A DNA stretch of 64,000 nucleotides. Origin: Catonia carolina. Taxonomy: Eukaryota; Arthropoda; Insecta; Hemiptera; Achilidae. The DNA lies in contig JAQMRL010000003.1 of NCBI GenBank assembly GCA_035578175.1, forward strand, positions 27,724,672-27,788,671, in the 5' to 3' direction. A program made the position numbers and the translations under genes. A model generated the notes under the pieces. The model had not been told where the DNA came from. It searched no databases and worked only from the letters and a program-made list of their open reading frames with translations. The first letter of the stretch is position 1; every line of letters begins with the position of its first letter. Positions 34,240 to 46,910 of this stretch are shown in pieces.

Positions 34240-36000
34240 GCAGTAAAACAGCTAGTGTAATAATATTAATAATAGTTTAATCATCCTTTCATTAAGGTCA
34301 TCTTCCAGCAGAGAAATTTCTTGCAAATTATCATTTAATTAAAATTTTTATAATTTACTGAGGCGTAAGATTTACTTTTGTTGAAATGTGGTGAATTTTC
34401 AAGATTGTTTAAGTATTGTACTAAACTTGAACGAGGAGTAGAAAGAGGAAATTCAGGAAAATTGATACAAATATAATTGAAATAATAAGTCGATTGGAAA
34501 ATTTAAAGGGTTTTCCAGAAAGAGTAAAGAGTAAATATGTGCAACCATTGAAGGAAAATTGGCAGAATATGAACATAAAAAAGAAGGGTTAAGAAATTAA
34601 AAAAAGGTTGATCTTTAGTTTAAAAGTAGGTATTTAGTTAACTGAATTCGGAAAAGAGCAAGTGGGCTTAACCCTTACAATTTTAGTTGATGAAGAATTT
34701 CTTTGAGAATTACGTAAAAGTTAATTCACTAATTGGTTAAAATAGCCATGCTGTACTCTTCCGTTTTATGCCTGGTATAAAAACGGTGTTGGTTTTTGCA
34801 AGATTGATGGAAGGGTAATGATCTTTTTAGGAACTGTTCACTTCAACGAACAATTCAAAGTAAGGTAAGCTACGCTACGTAATTAAAGAAATCTTTAAAT
34901 TTTTAAACCGTAGGAAATAAAAAGCCGGCTTTTAGGAGTAATTATGAGTACGGGTGGATTGAAAGTAAACTTCTAGGAGTGGGGTTATATTTTCTTTCAT
35001 CAAAATAAATTTTAGATTATTTAAAAAGGAATTCTAATCTGTAAAACGCGACTTAATGATCTTATTTTGAAAGTTTCGAAAAGTTAAAATAATTTTATAA
35101 ACACAAACTAAAGGAATTAAAAACTATGATTGGTGCAGTTTTTAACAATGATAAAGTAGGTCGCTACTTTACGAGTAGCAGAATATTTTCCTCAGCTCAA
35201 CAAGATCCCGTCGTTTTCTAAAAACTTTATATTTTTGGTTTGCAGTTGTTTCCTTTTAAGCAGATACAGCAATTTTAACAACATTTCACTACTGAGAAGT
35301 ATTCTGATAAGTACTGTATTAACGTTACTTGAATTTTGTTTGTCAAAATTTTCACCAATCATATCTCAGATTATATCTCACTTAACGGGACCGGTAAACG
35401 CTGCCTAGACGAATGTATAATGTGGTAGTAAAATTACTCGTTTTTGTTTTGTAATGTTTGAAATATAATAAAAGGAAAAAGTTTGTAAAAATATCTAAAT
35501 GTTATCAATAAGTTATATGTTTATATGTTTAAGTTATACTCCAAATTTTATAGGTTTTTAATTAACCTAATTAATTTTTAATATTTTTTAAATAATTTCA
35601 TTTCAGTAATTATAATGGATGTAAGTATTATGCTCCCAAAATGTTTGCTTTATTCCTCCAGTGGTTTCTCAGAAAAATTAAATTTTTATTCAAAAAGTAA
35701 GTTTGCATTTTGCAATGGCATTGCAGCAACTTAAGTCAAAATTTTAAACTTCAATAAAAATGGCTTTGAAACCTTAAGGTAAAATCTTGAAGTTACTCAA
35801 TATTTGGAGACTAAAAACCGATACATTTGAAGAAGGTAGAACAAAACCGCTTATTTGAAAAAAAACATAATTTGAAAATTAAATCTTTCAGGCATTAATT
35901 AACTTATTCAACATTAACATTAAAAATCTATAAAGAATTGATGTAACTTCAGCCCAAATTGTTTTCGTTTCGTCCATATACGACTTCCAAATCAAGTCTT
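34240..36000. other. AT-rich DNA, nothing recognised
   Basis: No feature recognised in about 1.7 kb. Confidence 0.5.
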
Positions 36001-36004
36001 AAAC

Positions 36005-36135
36005 ATAAGTGAAGATCACTTTTAAAAAGTGAAGACTCACAGACTGAAACGTTTTGAAACACAGGACTTCTTCATCTCATAATCGGCATGAGTATCATTT
36101 TTATCATGATCATCGTCATCTTCAGCTTCAGTTAC
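36005..36135 (+). repeat. interspersed repeat with TCATCG-rich end (also at 49845, minus)
   Basis: CACAGACTGAAACGTTTT, then CATCTCATAATCGGCAT, then ATCATCGTCATCTTCAGC. The same blocks occur in the same order in the reverse complement of 49845-50018, with a longer spacer. It is probably a retroposon or MITE fragment of unknown class. Confidence 0.55.
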
Positions 36136-36365
36136 TTTATATATTAAGATATTAATGCAGAGTTCAGTCAAGTTTAGTTTTTGTTTTTTGTTCACTTTAG
36201 TTTTAAAAACACATTGCTCAAAGTGTTCTAAACATAATTATTACTGATTGCGTTTTATATATTAATAAAAATAATGTTATTATACAGACTTTTTCGTTTA
36301 GACATACATTAAATAGTTAAATAGTTTAGACATACATTGAAGAAAACTGATTGAAAAAGAAATAT

Positions 36366-37066
36366 AGTAAAATCCCGATTATTCGAAACCCGGTTATCCG
36401 AAATATCGATTATCCGAAATCGGTTTTTAATTTTTCTGAAAATTGTGTAGGTGGAAGAGGAACTACTACTTTACTCAATCTAGTAGGCGACGATACGTGT
36501 ATCAAGTCAACTTTTAATGAATTTAAAGACATCAGCAAGTAAACGCGAATCAGTTGCTCTCAGACGAAAGATCATATAGATCGCATAACGGTTGTTGTCT
36601 GTGCGAATTTAACTGGTTCACATAAAATTCATAAAATATAAATAGTTAACCATTTGAAGCGTTAGAAAAAGTTTTGATTTGGTATGAAATGCATCTTGAA
36701 GGAGATTTTTGTGCTCTCCTGACTGTCAAACGAGCCAGGGTTCTAGTGGCATTAAAGCGAAAGAACAATGTTAAACCACGCAAAATAAGCGATTTTATAA
36801 AAACAATGAACTGAAACAGGTAAATGAGTTTTATTTCTTATAACAACTTACAAAATCTAATTTTAACGTATTTTTTATTTTTATTTATTACGATTCTGTA
36901 TAAATTCACAACTTTCATTGTTTTTCCACTTCTAAAATTGATATTTTTCACTAATAAGTATATTTATCTTTTTTTGCCTTTCCCGAGTGTAATCGATTAT
37001 ATCCGAAAAAATCGGTCATCCAAAATTGTCGTGCCCTAATTATTTTGGATAATCGGTACTTTACTG
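36366..37066 (+). mobile_element. pogo/Tigger-type DNA transposon, internally deleted
   Basis: TA target duplications lie at 36364-36365 and 37067-37068. The left end TAGTAAAATCCCGATTATTC pairs with the right end, whose reverse complement is CAGTAAAGTACCGATTATCC. Subterminal ATTATCCGAAA motifs recur near both ends. CAGTA...-type ends, TA duplication and a Tigger-like C-terminal coding remnant place it in the pogo group. At 701 bp it lacks nearly all of the transposase. Confidence 0.8.
36653..36814 (+). pseudogene. pogo/Tigger transposase C-terminal remnant
   Basis: A frame of 53 codons plus TGA reads FEALEKVLIWYE...FCALL...ARVLVALKRKN and PRKISDFIKTMN. The pattern is that of the Tigger/pogo C-terminus: a helix with WxE, an LRR..ALKRK-type segment, and a final short TL/IS-DFF(K) motif. 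The DDE core and CENP-B-type DNA-binding domain are absent, so no enzyme can be made. It lies inside the inverted repeats of the 36366-37066 element. Confidence 0.65.
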
Positions 37067-37069
37067 TAC

Positions 37070-38640
37070 AACTTGTTATAAAAATAAGAACGTTTATTAA
37101 CAATTGGAGAATATTAAGTACGTAAACACCACTGTCGCAGAATAATGTGGAAGTGAAGTGTAGAACGAAGTCAAATATAATTGATTATTTTTTAAAATTT
37201 CCTTATCAATAGGCTACGATTATTATACAAGGGGAGTGAACTAACAGAAACAAATACTACTAACTAAATGCTATGTGAATGCTACATTAATAAACAATTA
37301 GGTCCACGAATGCAAAATAACCTTATTTTGTAATCCATTATTGTATTTGTGTAATTCTCTTGGTTATAAACAGCCACAAAAAGTCTATTTTAGGTTAATA
37401 AAAAAAGTATAAAAATGGTCGAGGAAAGAAAAGGGAACATTATATACAGTTTCAAATTTTTGGTCGAAAATTACTATTTGATTTTTTTGGAATAGAATCG
37501 TATCCCTTGTTATCCTCTGGGGATGCAATTCACTCCTACATTTGAGACTTGTGTCACTACTACTTTTCTCAGAAAGGAAATGGAAAATTTTAGCTGTCTT
37601 TTTGGTTCATAGTAATAATAATATTTCTTTCATTTTGTGTACACCATTTTCGTAATGTGATACTACCAGAGACTGATTACATGATTACATTATAATATAA
37701 TTCAATTGAATGATATCATTACAACACCTAAATATATTCGTTTGGTATCTGGGCTTAATAAACAAAAACAAACGTATAACAACTTATTACGATTATTTTT
37801 ATTGATAAAATTAACAATAACAATTATGATTAACTTAACTTACTAAAAATTACAACTTGTTAATAAAATACGAAAATATTAGTTTTAAACTCACTAATAA
37901 ATTAGTTCTGTTCTTTAGGACCAACACAAATAACTACCTGTCCACAAAAACTTGCTACCAACCCCACGTTAATCACTATAAAGTAGTTCAGAATGGTTCC
38001 ATAACGATATTATTACAAACGGCTGGATAATACCTTTTCATTCAACGTTTCAGCTATTGACTGCCCTACTACAAAGACGCTAACTCCTTTATACCTAAGG
38101 TCTAATAGTTTCCCTAACATTCAAGACCCTTGCCGCTATTCTGGCACTTTTCTCGTAGAAGGAATCAAAATAAAAACAAACTTTTCTACTACATTCGATT
38201 TTTTAGAATGCCTTTTCAAAATATCTCATTCATCGTAATTCAGTATCCTTATGTAACACACTCCACCCCACACAATATGCAGTTTCTTAACAATGAAGGT
38301 AACCCATTAAAGAAAACCAATTTAAACATTAAAAATTTTTAAACTAATCTTGAACTATGTTATAACATACTAAGAACAATTTTGTAATCATGTAATAAAC
38401 TTTAGAATAGTTGGTATAGCATGTATATTTTATAAATTTTACGAATTGAAACTATTTACAAGAAACTTCCCAAAAAAATAAAAAATTAAACAATATAGTG
38501 TAAAATTTAAAAATTGTTAGACGAACGTCATAATTATTTTGCTAACAATCTCTTTGACATCAGCAAATATTCAGAGATGAAAATGTGTTAAACATTAAAC
38601 TTACCTTCACTTTTAGTTAATAATTTAAATTAACTAAAAT
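37070..38640. other. AT-rich DNA, nothing recognised
   Basis: No feature recognised. Confidence 0.5.
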
Positions 38641-38644
38641 TAGT

Positions 38645-38746
38645 ATTTTTACTTTCTCTTGCCTATATGAATATATAGGAAGGAAAGTATTGTTTTCATG
38701 TCGATTTTTCAAAATCGAGTTTTCATCGGATATACACGTTTTCAGA
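38645..38746 (+). mobile_element. Helentron-like element, copy C, 5' end only
   Basis: It matches the first 100 bases of copies A and B, including ACTTTCTCTTGCC (38651-38663) and the CCTATAT/ATATAGG hairpin. It stops after CACGTTTTCAGAC, just before where the family would enter its (TG)n region. Confidence 0.75.
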
Positions 38747-38749
38747 CTG

Positions 38750-40700
38750 TATAAATGTTAGCAAAAGAATTACACCTTGTTAAATTAAAGTTAAAATAAA
38801 CAGATCAACGAAAGAATAATTAAAGATAGTTTAAACTTTGCAGTCATTTATTGGGTCTGATAACCTGGTATATGAAAAACGAAGTTAATAATGAAAATAT
38901 ATTGATAATAAAATTGAATATTTTACAATCTCTAATAATCATATTTACCGTGTTTGTATCACCGATTATACTAGTTGCGGAATAAATTTCTTTAATTAAA
39001 ATATTTAATAACGAGACTTCTATGTGTTCAAGTTAATGAAATTCGAGATTTATTTTAATTTTTAGGTGGTAAATTGAAATACTTATGCCTGATACATGAG
39101 ATAAATTTTTATTAAAAGGGCTGGGTCGTTGTACTAACATATTCCTTTATTCTCTCTATATTCCCTCTATTCTCTAGATTCTGATATTGTTTTTAATTTA
39201 ATAAAATATACCTACCACAGTTTAATGCAGGGTTGATAGCGGTTTTATTGAGAAACATTTAAAACAAAGTTGATCAAAAGCAAACGAGCGAGCCAGCAAG
39301 AAGTTCATAATAAATTTAGGGTTGAAGCTTGCTGTTACAGTATCAGTAAACTTCTATCGCTCTCTCGTTTTCTCGTCCTATTTTGCTCACTTTTATGAGA
39401 CTATAAATTTATAACCTTACTGGTTTGTTCAAGCGTCACTTCCTCGTCCTCTCATTCCCTGTCCCTCGTTTTGATGGATCATTAGGCAGATAGAGTACTC
39501 GAACAATATAACGTAATAGAGTCAGAGAATGTCGGTGGATAGATAAAGCGGGAAGAGATAGCCGAGGTCCGAAGGGCGAGAGGAGCAAGGAGGCTTTATT
39601 GAATACTGGCCGGCCAGTTTTCCCAAACGGAACGGTCAGTCGAGAAAATTACAAGTCACTGTTCAATGTTCGCATCGCCATGGAGTTCACTATTAACCGA
39701 CATTGAACCTTAACATAGTCAGCGGCTTAACCGTTTTCATGTTATAAAATTTAATTCAAACTCGAAAACCATTTCTAACTGCACTCAAGCTATCTATCAC
39801 CTATTTTATACCTGAAATGCTCAAAAATATTTATGGCTCAATTTTATACCAATTAACCCTTTCAAAGCTCTCATCATGAAACTTACATTACGCGATAGAA
39901 CCCTAATAAACAGCCGCAAACGATAAAACATGTTCAACTTGCATACTCCTCTATTATAGCCACTTGAGTCACAAGTTTGCCCTTGTTTGCAACGCGGGTA
40001 AGAGGGGGAAAAGCATCAGTGCCCATACCCGACTGCTTTAATATCAGTATGGCAAACATAACAACTTATACTCTACGCAGAGCGTATACAGTATATCGTG
40101 CAATTTTTTGTAGGTTAATTGTTTGATACAGAAATGTTAGTTTCTCGAAAACGTGTTCGAACTATTCAGTGTTAAACGAAATCTAATATGCAATGTAATA
40201 AAATGTTATGAAGTTGAAGCAAAACAAAATTCCTATCCGTGCCTCTTAACAAAAGCCTTGAGCGAGCGGCTAACTACTGTGTTGGTTCTCTTTCCACAAT
40301 TTGAAAAATAAAGAAGAAAATTAAGGACGTGAAGAAGCTATTCTTTAACAGTTTTGTTGACACCTGGTAAAAAAAGAAAACGGTTAAATAGATACTAGTG
40401 AGACTGATAATGAAAACGCCGATGACAGCAATAGTAAAGAAGGCGATTCATTCGTAATTACAGCAAATCAAACATTTTTATCATGTAATTAAGCTATAGG
40501 CAATATTACAGGTCATTTTATTTCTTATAAGGTTTATGAAGAAAACATTTTCCCGGAAAAAACCACAGCTTATAAAATGTGTCTAGAAACTGCACGGCAG
40601 TGAAATGTACGAGTAGTGTCTCACTGTTGAGGTTGGCAGCAATGCAAATATTCCACTTCCCTTCCTCACAGCCAATACATACGCAAAAGGCAATCTCGTG
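38750..40700. other. unassigned segment between copies C and D, partly GC-richer
   Basis: 39290-40060 is less AT-rich than its surroundings and contains the perfect palindrome ACTGGCCGGCCAGT (39605-39618). I see no coding frame, SINE head or inverted-repeat termini. It may be an insertion that separates the two halves of one Helentron-like copy, or a regulatory island. Neither can be shown here. Confidence 0.35.
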
Positions 40701-40703
40701 ACT

Positions 40704-40751
<48 letters not shown>

Positions 40752-41462
40752 AAAATATCTCAAGAACGGAAAATCGTACGAATTTGAAACTTGAAACGTA
40801 AATTAAGTACTACTAGAGGACACGACACGAACATTTTCATCAAAATCGGTTAACCGGAAGTAGTAGTTTATTCAATTCATTTTTAACTTTTATGCAATTT
40901 TCTCAAAAACGGGTTTTAAGATTTTATTTCCTTCATTTACTAAATTATTTGTGTTCTAAGAGATAGGGTAGGCGCCATGTCTGCTAAATTTGTTGGGGAC
41001 GCTGTGCTCTCGTAGAAAAAATGGTCTTATAATATTGCGACTTTACTATGCATTTTACCGCAAAAAATGTACTATATAATAAAAGTTGTAGAAAATTTAA
41101 AAACCTGCAACTTTTATTTCAAACATTTCTTTGTATAATGCTTAATTTAGAAGTAATTAGAAATTTTCTGTTTATTTTTCATGAAAAACTTTTTTTATTT
41201 TAGTATGCATTTTATGACAAAAAATATGTACATAATCAAATTTATAGGGAATTAAAAGATTACGTGAATGAGCGATTTTCCGTATTATTAAGCCAAACCG
41301 AGGTTGATTTTCATTTTGTATCATTCACTAATGATTATAATAAGGTTATATTTTTTATTTATTTCTGTTTTATTACTCTTATGTTATATCTTATCTTATG
41401 TTATATTGTTCATTTTTCATTGGCAAGATAAAGTTGTGTAAGTGTTTCACACCAGATTTTTA
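40704..41462 (+). mobile_element. Helentron-like element, copy D, lacking the 5' part
   Basis: It starts within the (TG)n array (40706-40749) and continues collinearly: AATATCTCAAGAACGGAAAA, CACGACACGAACATTTTCAT and GATAGGGTAGGCGCCATGTC. It ends TTGGCAAGATAAAGTTGTG with the 3' hairpin region and ACCAGATTTTT. It is moderately diverged and part of the second internal unit is lost. Confidence 0.7.
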
Positions 41463-41464
41463 AT

Positions 41465-42308
41465 CTTATAAACACATACAAATTACTGAAAAAAATACAA
41501 TTTAATTTTTTGTAGTAATTGAGTTAAAGTTATTATAAAGTTTAAAATAATATATAACAAGAAATTTCTAATGGTATCAGATTTAATAGATAGCTAATAT
41601 CTATAATATTCTGTTTTAAAGTAAACATATTACAACAGAATCAATAGTTATTCTGAAATTACCGTTAAATTTAACGTTTGGAAATAGTAGTTCAATAGTA
41701 AAATATACGAAAACTATACTAGAGTGTTTTACTAAAATTGTTATTAATTATACGCCTCGTTTAAATTGTGCAGTTATGATTTTGCCAAAATAAACATAAC
41801 TCTACAATACCACGCACAAATGTTACATCATGTTCAACTTTTACCTTCGAATTTTACAATATTGTAAAGCTATGTAAATTACTCGTGTCTATTTCAACAA
41901 TATTATTCCGATACAATTTGCATATTTGCAAATGCATAATATGCGTGTTAGGTTTACTGTATTGTTATAATGGTTATTATTTTTAATGTTACGTACATAG
42001 ACAGGTGTATAGAATACAAATGATTTCATTCCTGTTGTATTGACTTTGGTTGAAAAATTAATTGTACGCATCTATTTTGGGGTTTCATAAAAAATTTTAA
42101 TTAAATGACTATCCTATTTAAATTCTGGTAAAAAAATACATATAAGGATGATTTTCTTTCTCTTTCTTAATATTAAAATTTATACAATAAATTATAACGA
42201 TAATTGTATTAGGGAATTTATAAATAATTTGTACATGATGGACCAATTAGTGCAAACTCTGATACACCGCACACTGTTAACCACAATATTGGAGGAGTTC
42301 AAAAACTA
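41465..42308. other. AT-rich DNA, nothing recognised
   Basis: No feature recognised. Confidence 0.5.
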
Positions 42309-42311
42309 CTC

Positions 42312-42715
42312 AGATCTCTTCTTCTTCTTAACGTGCCCTCTCCGACTGGAGATTGTCAATCATGATAGCTATTCGGACCTAGGACACCGCAGCTCTGAAC
42401 AGCTCCGCTGAGGTACAACAAAACCAGTCACGACGATTCTTCAACCAAGAAATTCTTCTACTTTCACTTCTCTCTTCATCTGAATCTTGCCTTGTATTAT
42501 CAAGCAAAGCATTTCACATCTTGGTCCACGCATAATATTCCCAGATATTCCATTTTCCTTTTTCGGGTACTGTAAAGAAGCTCTTTTTCTGTTCTCATTC
42601 TCCGCAATAATGTCTCGTTGGGTACTTTATCCGTTCAGGATATTTTTAGCATGCGCCTGTACAACCAAAGGTCAAACGCATTTATTCTTCTGATATTCAT
42701 TTTCTTTAACGTCCA
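42312..42715 (-). pseudogene. old RTE LINE, 3' end of the RT frame
   Basis: The minus strand reads LLYSTRKRKMEYLGNIMRG, CLIIQGKIQMKREV, SWLKNRRDWFCCTSAELFRA and VRIAIMIDNLQ, then a stop and a GAAGAAGAAG tail. This matches the C-terminal 100 or so residues of the RTE element at 714-4006 in order and ends in the same simple-repeat tail. Frameshifts and substitutions show that it is much older than the copies at 714 and 48059. The copy is 5'-truncated and the upstream limit is uncertain. Confidence 0.8.
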
Positions 42716-42719
42716 ACTC

Positions 42720-43285
42720 AGATCTCAGAATGAGACTAAAATTGAAAGGAAAATTTAAAAATGTGCGGCCCTGTTTACAGTCTGAATAAATATGATAGAC
42801 CTTGAAACAAAAGGGATTATTTAGTTTTATTTGAACGTAATAAGTCTTAGCGTTTATGTTAAGTTCATTCAGCAAGTAATCCAGTAGAATACGAAAAGGA
42901 GGCTAAGCAATGATTGCTAAGAGACTTTCTCTTAAGGAAATAGTGTGTATACTGCAGCGTCGTAACCAATAAATCTACACAAGTCAATACTTTTATAATT
43001 TACAATTTCAAATAATGGTAACCATCCAAACCAACTAACCCGTGTTCCTACGAGGAACTTCCCAACTGTGTGACGTCTAAAATGATAATGGTGTGGAGAC
43101 CTCTTGGTCTGAATGACGGACAATACCTGTAGTTATAAACGGAGAATGTACCATTGGGTGTCTCTTCTCTTTAAAGTGAAATTTTCATTGCCATTTAAAT
43201 ATCATATACGGATATGATATTATTTATTGAGTTTATTTTTATTAAGTATGATTTTGATATTTTAATTTCGTAATAAAAATTAATG
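42720..43285. other. unassigned DNA
   Basis: No feature I can name, although 42930-43130 is GC-richer and could be an old repeat. Confidence 0.4.
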
Positions 43286-43293
43286 CCCATAAC

Positions 43294-43333
43294 CGACAGA
43301 TGGAGTGTCAAATTATTTACACTCAATCTGTCG
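43294..43333. other. strong hairpin, 15-bp stem
   Basis: CGACAGATGGAGTGT (43294-43308) pairs with ACACTCAATCTGTCG (43319-43333) with one mismatch and a 10-nt loop. Flanking GCCC/GGGC can extend it across a mismatched internal loop. It could be a pre-miRNA-like hairpin or a tiny inverted-repeat element. Nothing shows transcription. Confidence 0.5.
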
Positions 43334-43442
43334 TTGCAGGGCTAAAATAAATAGTTCTGTTTCTTATCACATGATTAGCCGATTAAATGACTGAATCATT
43401 TAAGAACAGAAAAGGTAGAGGTGTAAAAGACACTAATCAGAG

Positions 43443-43690
43443 TTGTCTTCTCTGAAAGTAATGAATTTCATTATACAGCCAGACCCTGTGGTGAATGAAG
43501 TGAAGGTGTCATTTGCAGTGCGGAAAATATGTGCTTTTCACAGGGCCCAGCATGCTGATAAGCGTACTTTTCCATCCAGTGAGGAAGACAATGGTAAACC
43601 ACCTCACTCCTCGTTTTACTTAGTAAAACCTCTACAGGTTCAAACCAGCCTTTCGGCTGATAACCTAAACAACAACAATAAAAATTAAAG
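43443..43690 (+). repeat. SINE-like repeat with CAACAACAAT tail
   Basis: A GC-richer body with GAAGACAATGGTAAACCACC is followed by CTGATAACCTAAACAACAAC and then AATAAAAATT. The tail motif recurs on the minus strand at about 58690-58730 (GATGACCTGAACAACAACAA). The 81-codon frame over it is incidental. Confidence 0.5.
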
Positions 43691-43691
43691 A

Positions 43692-46025
43692 CAAAAAATA
43701 TTATAACTGTTATTTTATTAAAAATGGTAGATTAACCGAATGAAGTTGAAAAATAAATATATATTCAGGTAGTTTTATGAATGATATTAACTAGGGTACA
43801 TGTATCTAAGGTCTAAGAAAGTCCTCTGTTTCATACTGCCTTTAGAAGTCGAGAATGGATTTCTGGAAGTCAGTCTGTATGCGTTTGGCTAGTTAAAATA
43901 TGTATATTACTACAAAGTCGTAGTGAAGCGTTTCAAGTTTTAATACCAAGGAACGTCCGTTATAAGTCGCAAAATTCTAATCAAAAAACTGCAAACAACC
44001 AAATTACTTGCTTTTGCTAAACCATGGATTTGTCATATTTTCTAATCGGTTTGATGAGATAGTTTTATTATGTGCAATGTCCTGTGTTAGTGGAAATGAA
44101 GAAAGAGCTGAATGTTAAGTAATATTTTTTTAGAACGGTTTAATTATTTATTAAATTTTCAGTTTAAACTTAAAACTGTGGGCTAATTAAGATTATTAAC
44201 AAAGACGGTATAATATAAAAATATCGAACAATAATTATAAGAGAATAATAGGTCTACTTGCCACTACCTTAAGTAACCTTTATAATCTGATATACCTATA
44301 TCTTTAAAAAAAGAAATTCGATATCACGTCTAATAAATAAACCCGGTTCTTTTGAAAGAACGTAGTACATAATCCGTCACTTCACGTTGAGTTTTGCATT
44401 AGATATGAGTTATATGATTTGTCGTATATTAGTTTATTCATAATTTTCGGTATAATTTATTGTACAGAAAAATCTTTTTTCCTACATAAAATATGACAGA
44501 AATAATTCATGAAAAATGATACTAAAATATAAAAAATATGTTCAGATATTCATGAATTTCAATAAATTATCTTGGGTTCCCTGTAACATAATGTTATTTC
44601 CTTAATTATCATCGAAGATGAAGTCAAATAAATTATTATATCATGAAAACCAAAACATTTCTTAAATTTGTGTTTTTAAAATTTTTTTATTGCTAAAAGC
44701 TATTTTAAGTCGCTAACGTAAACTAGTTAAACAAATAAATGAATACTATTATAAAACACAATTTTATTCTGGTCTAACAACGTATTTTACAGAAACAATA
44801 CAAGTTAACATTCTACCGATTTATTTCAGAAACACATGAAGTAAAATTTTTCATTTTTTCTTTAAAACAAGTGGCTTATCCTTAAAAAAAAACAAAAGTA
44901 TCATTTTATATGAATTAGAACAGCCGTCTGAACAATTAATATTCTTTAATATTGTTTTTTATTGAAACGTAGTAAATTACCAGTTATTAATTTTTCCAAA
45001 GTTAGCGTTTTTAACTTATTGGCTTTTTAAAATAACCTTTTAAATGAAAATGATCATTTTCATTCTAAGAAGGTTATTATTCAGATTTTTCTTAAAGTTC
45101 AAAACTGTATAAAAAAATTAATTGTCTTAGAATTACACTTTGTTCAAAAAAAATAAATCTTACCGTAATGTATTTCTGTTAAACTACGATTTATTGGATG
45201 ATCAAGATTTATGTGTTTACAATATGTCAATTTTATAAAGTATTTTGTAGTAGATCTATTAAAAAATTTTATTTATAAAAACAGAAGCTTTTTTTAAAGT
45301 TTTACTTAATTAAATGTTTGTCTATTTTACTGCTGGTTAGTTGATTTTAATTAAGATCTAAACATGCGGTTGGTGATTTTGATCAAAAGATAGGTTTTCA
45401 TCTGATGTCTGAAATAAGCTGATGAGAGAGAAACAACTCATTTATTTAGCGAATCAGAAGTCTCAAATGAAGGGGTGATGTAGCGTGTAAGTTATTAGGA
45501 AGACGGACGTTTGAAATTTTGGCCGGTAGATAAATGAACAGGAAGCTTACAGTCGAAATGAGATAACGTATTGCCAAGATGAATGGGAGCGCCATGAATG
45601 ACGACAAAATTGAAGTGAACTAGGAATCAAGAGTTGATATCTCAGCAGATCGACTTAGATGTCAAGTTTCAGTATTCAAATGATGAGGTATGAGTATAGT
45701 TTCTGAAATTAGACTACCCTTAAGTCGAAATTTGAATATATTCCTTGAAGATTTGTCCTTTATTACAATAATCAAATGAAATATCTTTGGCTTTTTAATT
45801 ATACCGTCTCTTTTTTAAGATTAAAATAACAGTTATAATAAATTTAAAATAGAAATTATTTTAACAAAATTCTCTATTAATTTAATCTAAAACTCTCGAT
45901 TTTTAATACGGACGCTAATTACCTAGCTGTTAAAGCGACCTTTGTAAATAAATAAAAAATATAATTAAATGTTTCATTTGATGGTTATTATAACTGCGAA
46001 TTGATATTAAAATTTATTTGTAAAT
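43692..46025. other. AT-rich DNA, nothing recognised
   Basis: No feature recognised in about 2.3 kb. Confidence 0.5.
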
Positions 46026-46029
46026 ATCT

Positions 46030-46192
46030 CTTTTTAATTTATTCAAAATCTCGTGAGCAGCTTGGTTATTAGCGTTTATGGTGTGTTATGTAACTGGAAC
46101 GGTGGGTTTTGACATAACTTTTGAAAATTATTAGACCCTAGCCGGGAATCAAACCTGGCTAGCGCACTACCACTGCGCCACAGGGGCTTCTA
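46030..46192 (-). repeat. tRNA-derived SINE (family 1), minus strand
   Basis: AGCAGCTTGGTTATTAGCG tail side, GTGGGTTTTGACATAAC body, AGCCGGGAATCAAACCTGGC as B-box complement, and CACTGCGCCACAGGGGC as the complement of the tRNA-like head. It is very similar to the copy at 46911. Confidence 0.8.
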
Positions 46193-46319
46193 AATATATT
46201 TTTATGGAGGTATTTTTAAACTAAATAATTATCAATTAATTTTGTTCGCAATATTTTTTTGTTAATTTTCGAGCCGTATCAACTATGTTAAATCAAACTG
46301 GTTGGTTTTAACGTGTGAT

Positions 46320-46425
46320 AATGTCAAGCGAGTCGGAATAAAATCTGTGATCTTCCGCTTTGCAGTGTTAAGCGCGGTCAAGTGCTCTAACTATCTATTG
46401 GATCACGAAGGATACAGATTTTTAG
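46320..46425 (-). repeat. possible tRNA-derived SINE head, minus strand
   Basis: The complement reads GATAGTTAGAGCACTTGACC (A-box-like) and, after 40 bases, AGATTTTATTCC (degenerate B box). The spacing fits a tRNA head. The body is not recognised. Confidence 0.4.
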
Positions 46426-46429
46426 GTTT

Positions 46430-46905
46430 TTCTGCACTAATATTATTAAGAAGTAAAATTTGTTGGATGAGATAATTACAGAAACTACCAAACCATTCTT
46501 TGACTGTTGGAACGCGTAGAGCTTTTTAAGTAATACTAATTTTTAAATAGTGAAAAATATTAGTGTTCGAATTTGTGATCGTCAATACCGTAAATCATTC
46601 CATCACATTTTACGCTTTCTTTTTGCAATTTTTTTATTAATTTTTACCGGACAATAATGTTCGGTTTGTGTAATAATACCTTAACTATTTATCCAAAAAA
46701 TTGTAGCACATCCGATTTCTTGAGATGAAAACTTTCAGACATTAAGTTTTTTAAACTTTTCAAAAATTAAAAAGATCGTACCGTTTTTTTAGAAGTAGAA
46801 TTTCCAACTGTTTGTCTTATAACATTAAGTTATTATTTTCTCTTCAAATTTTAAAATTACTTTTATTTAAAACAAAAATAAAAATATAAAATATTATTTA
46901 AATGA
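46430..46905. other. AT-rich DNA, nothing recognised
   Basis: No feature recognised. Confidence 0.5.
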
Positions 46906-46910
46906 TTTTT

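Noticed and set aside
39605..39618. Palindrome ACTGGCCGGCCAGT as a regulatory site
   Set aside because: A single 14-bp palindrome is expected by chance a few times in 64 kb, and there is no context for a function.
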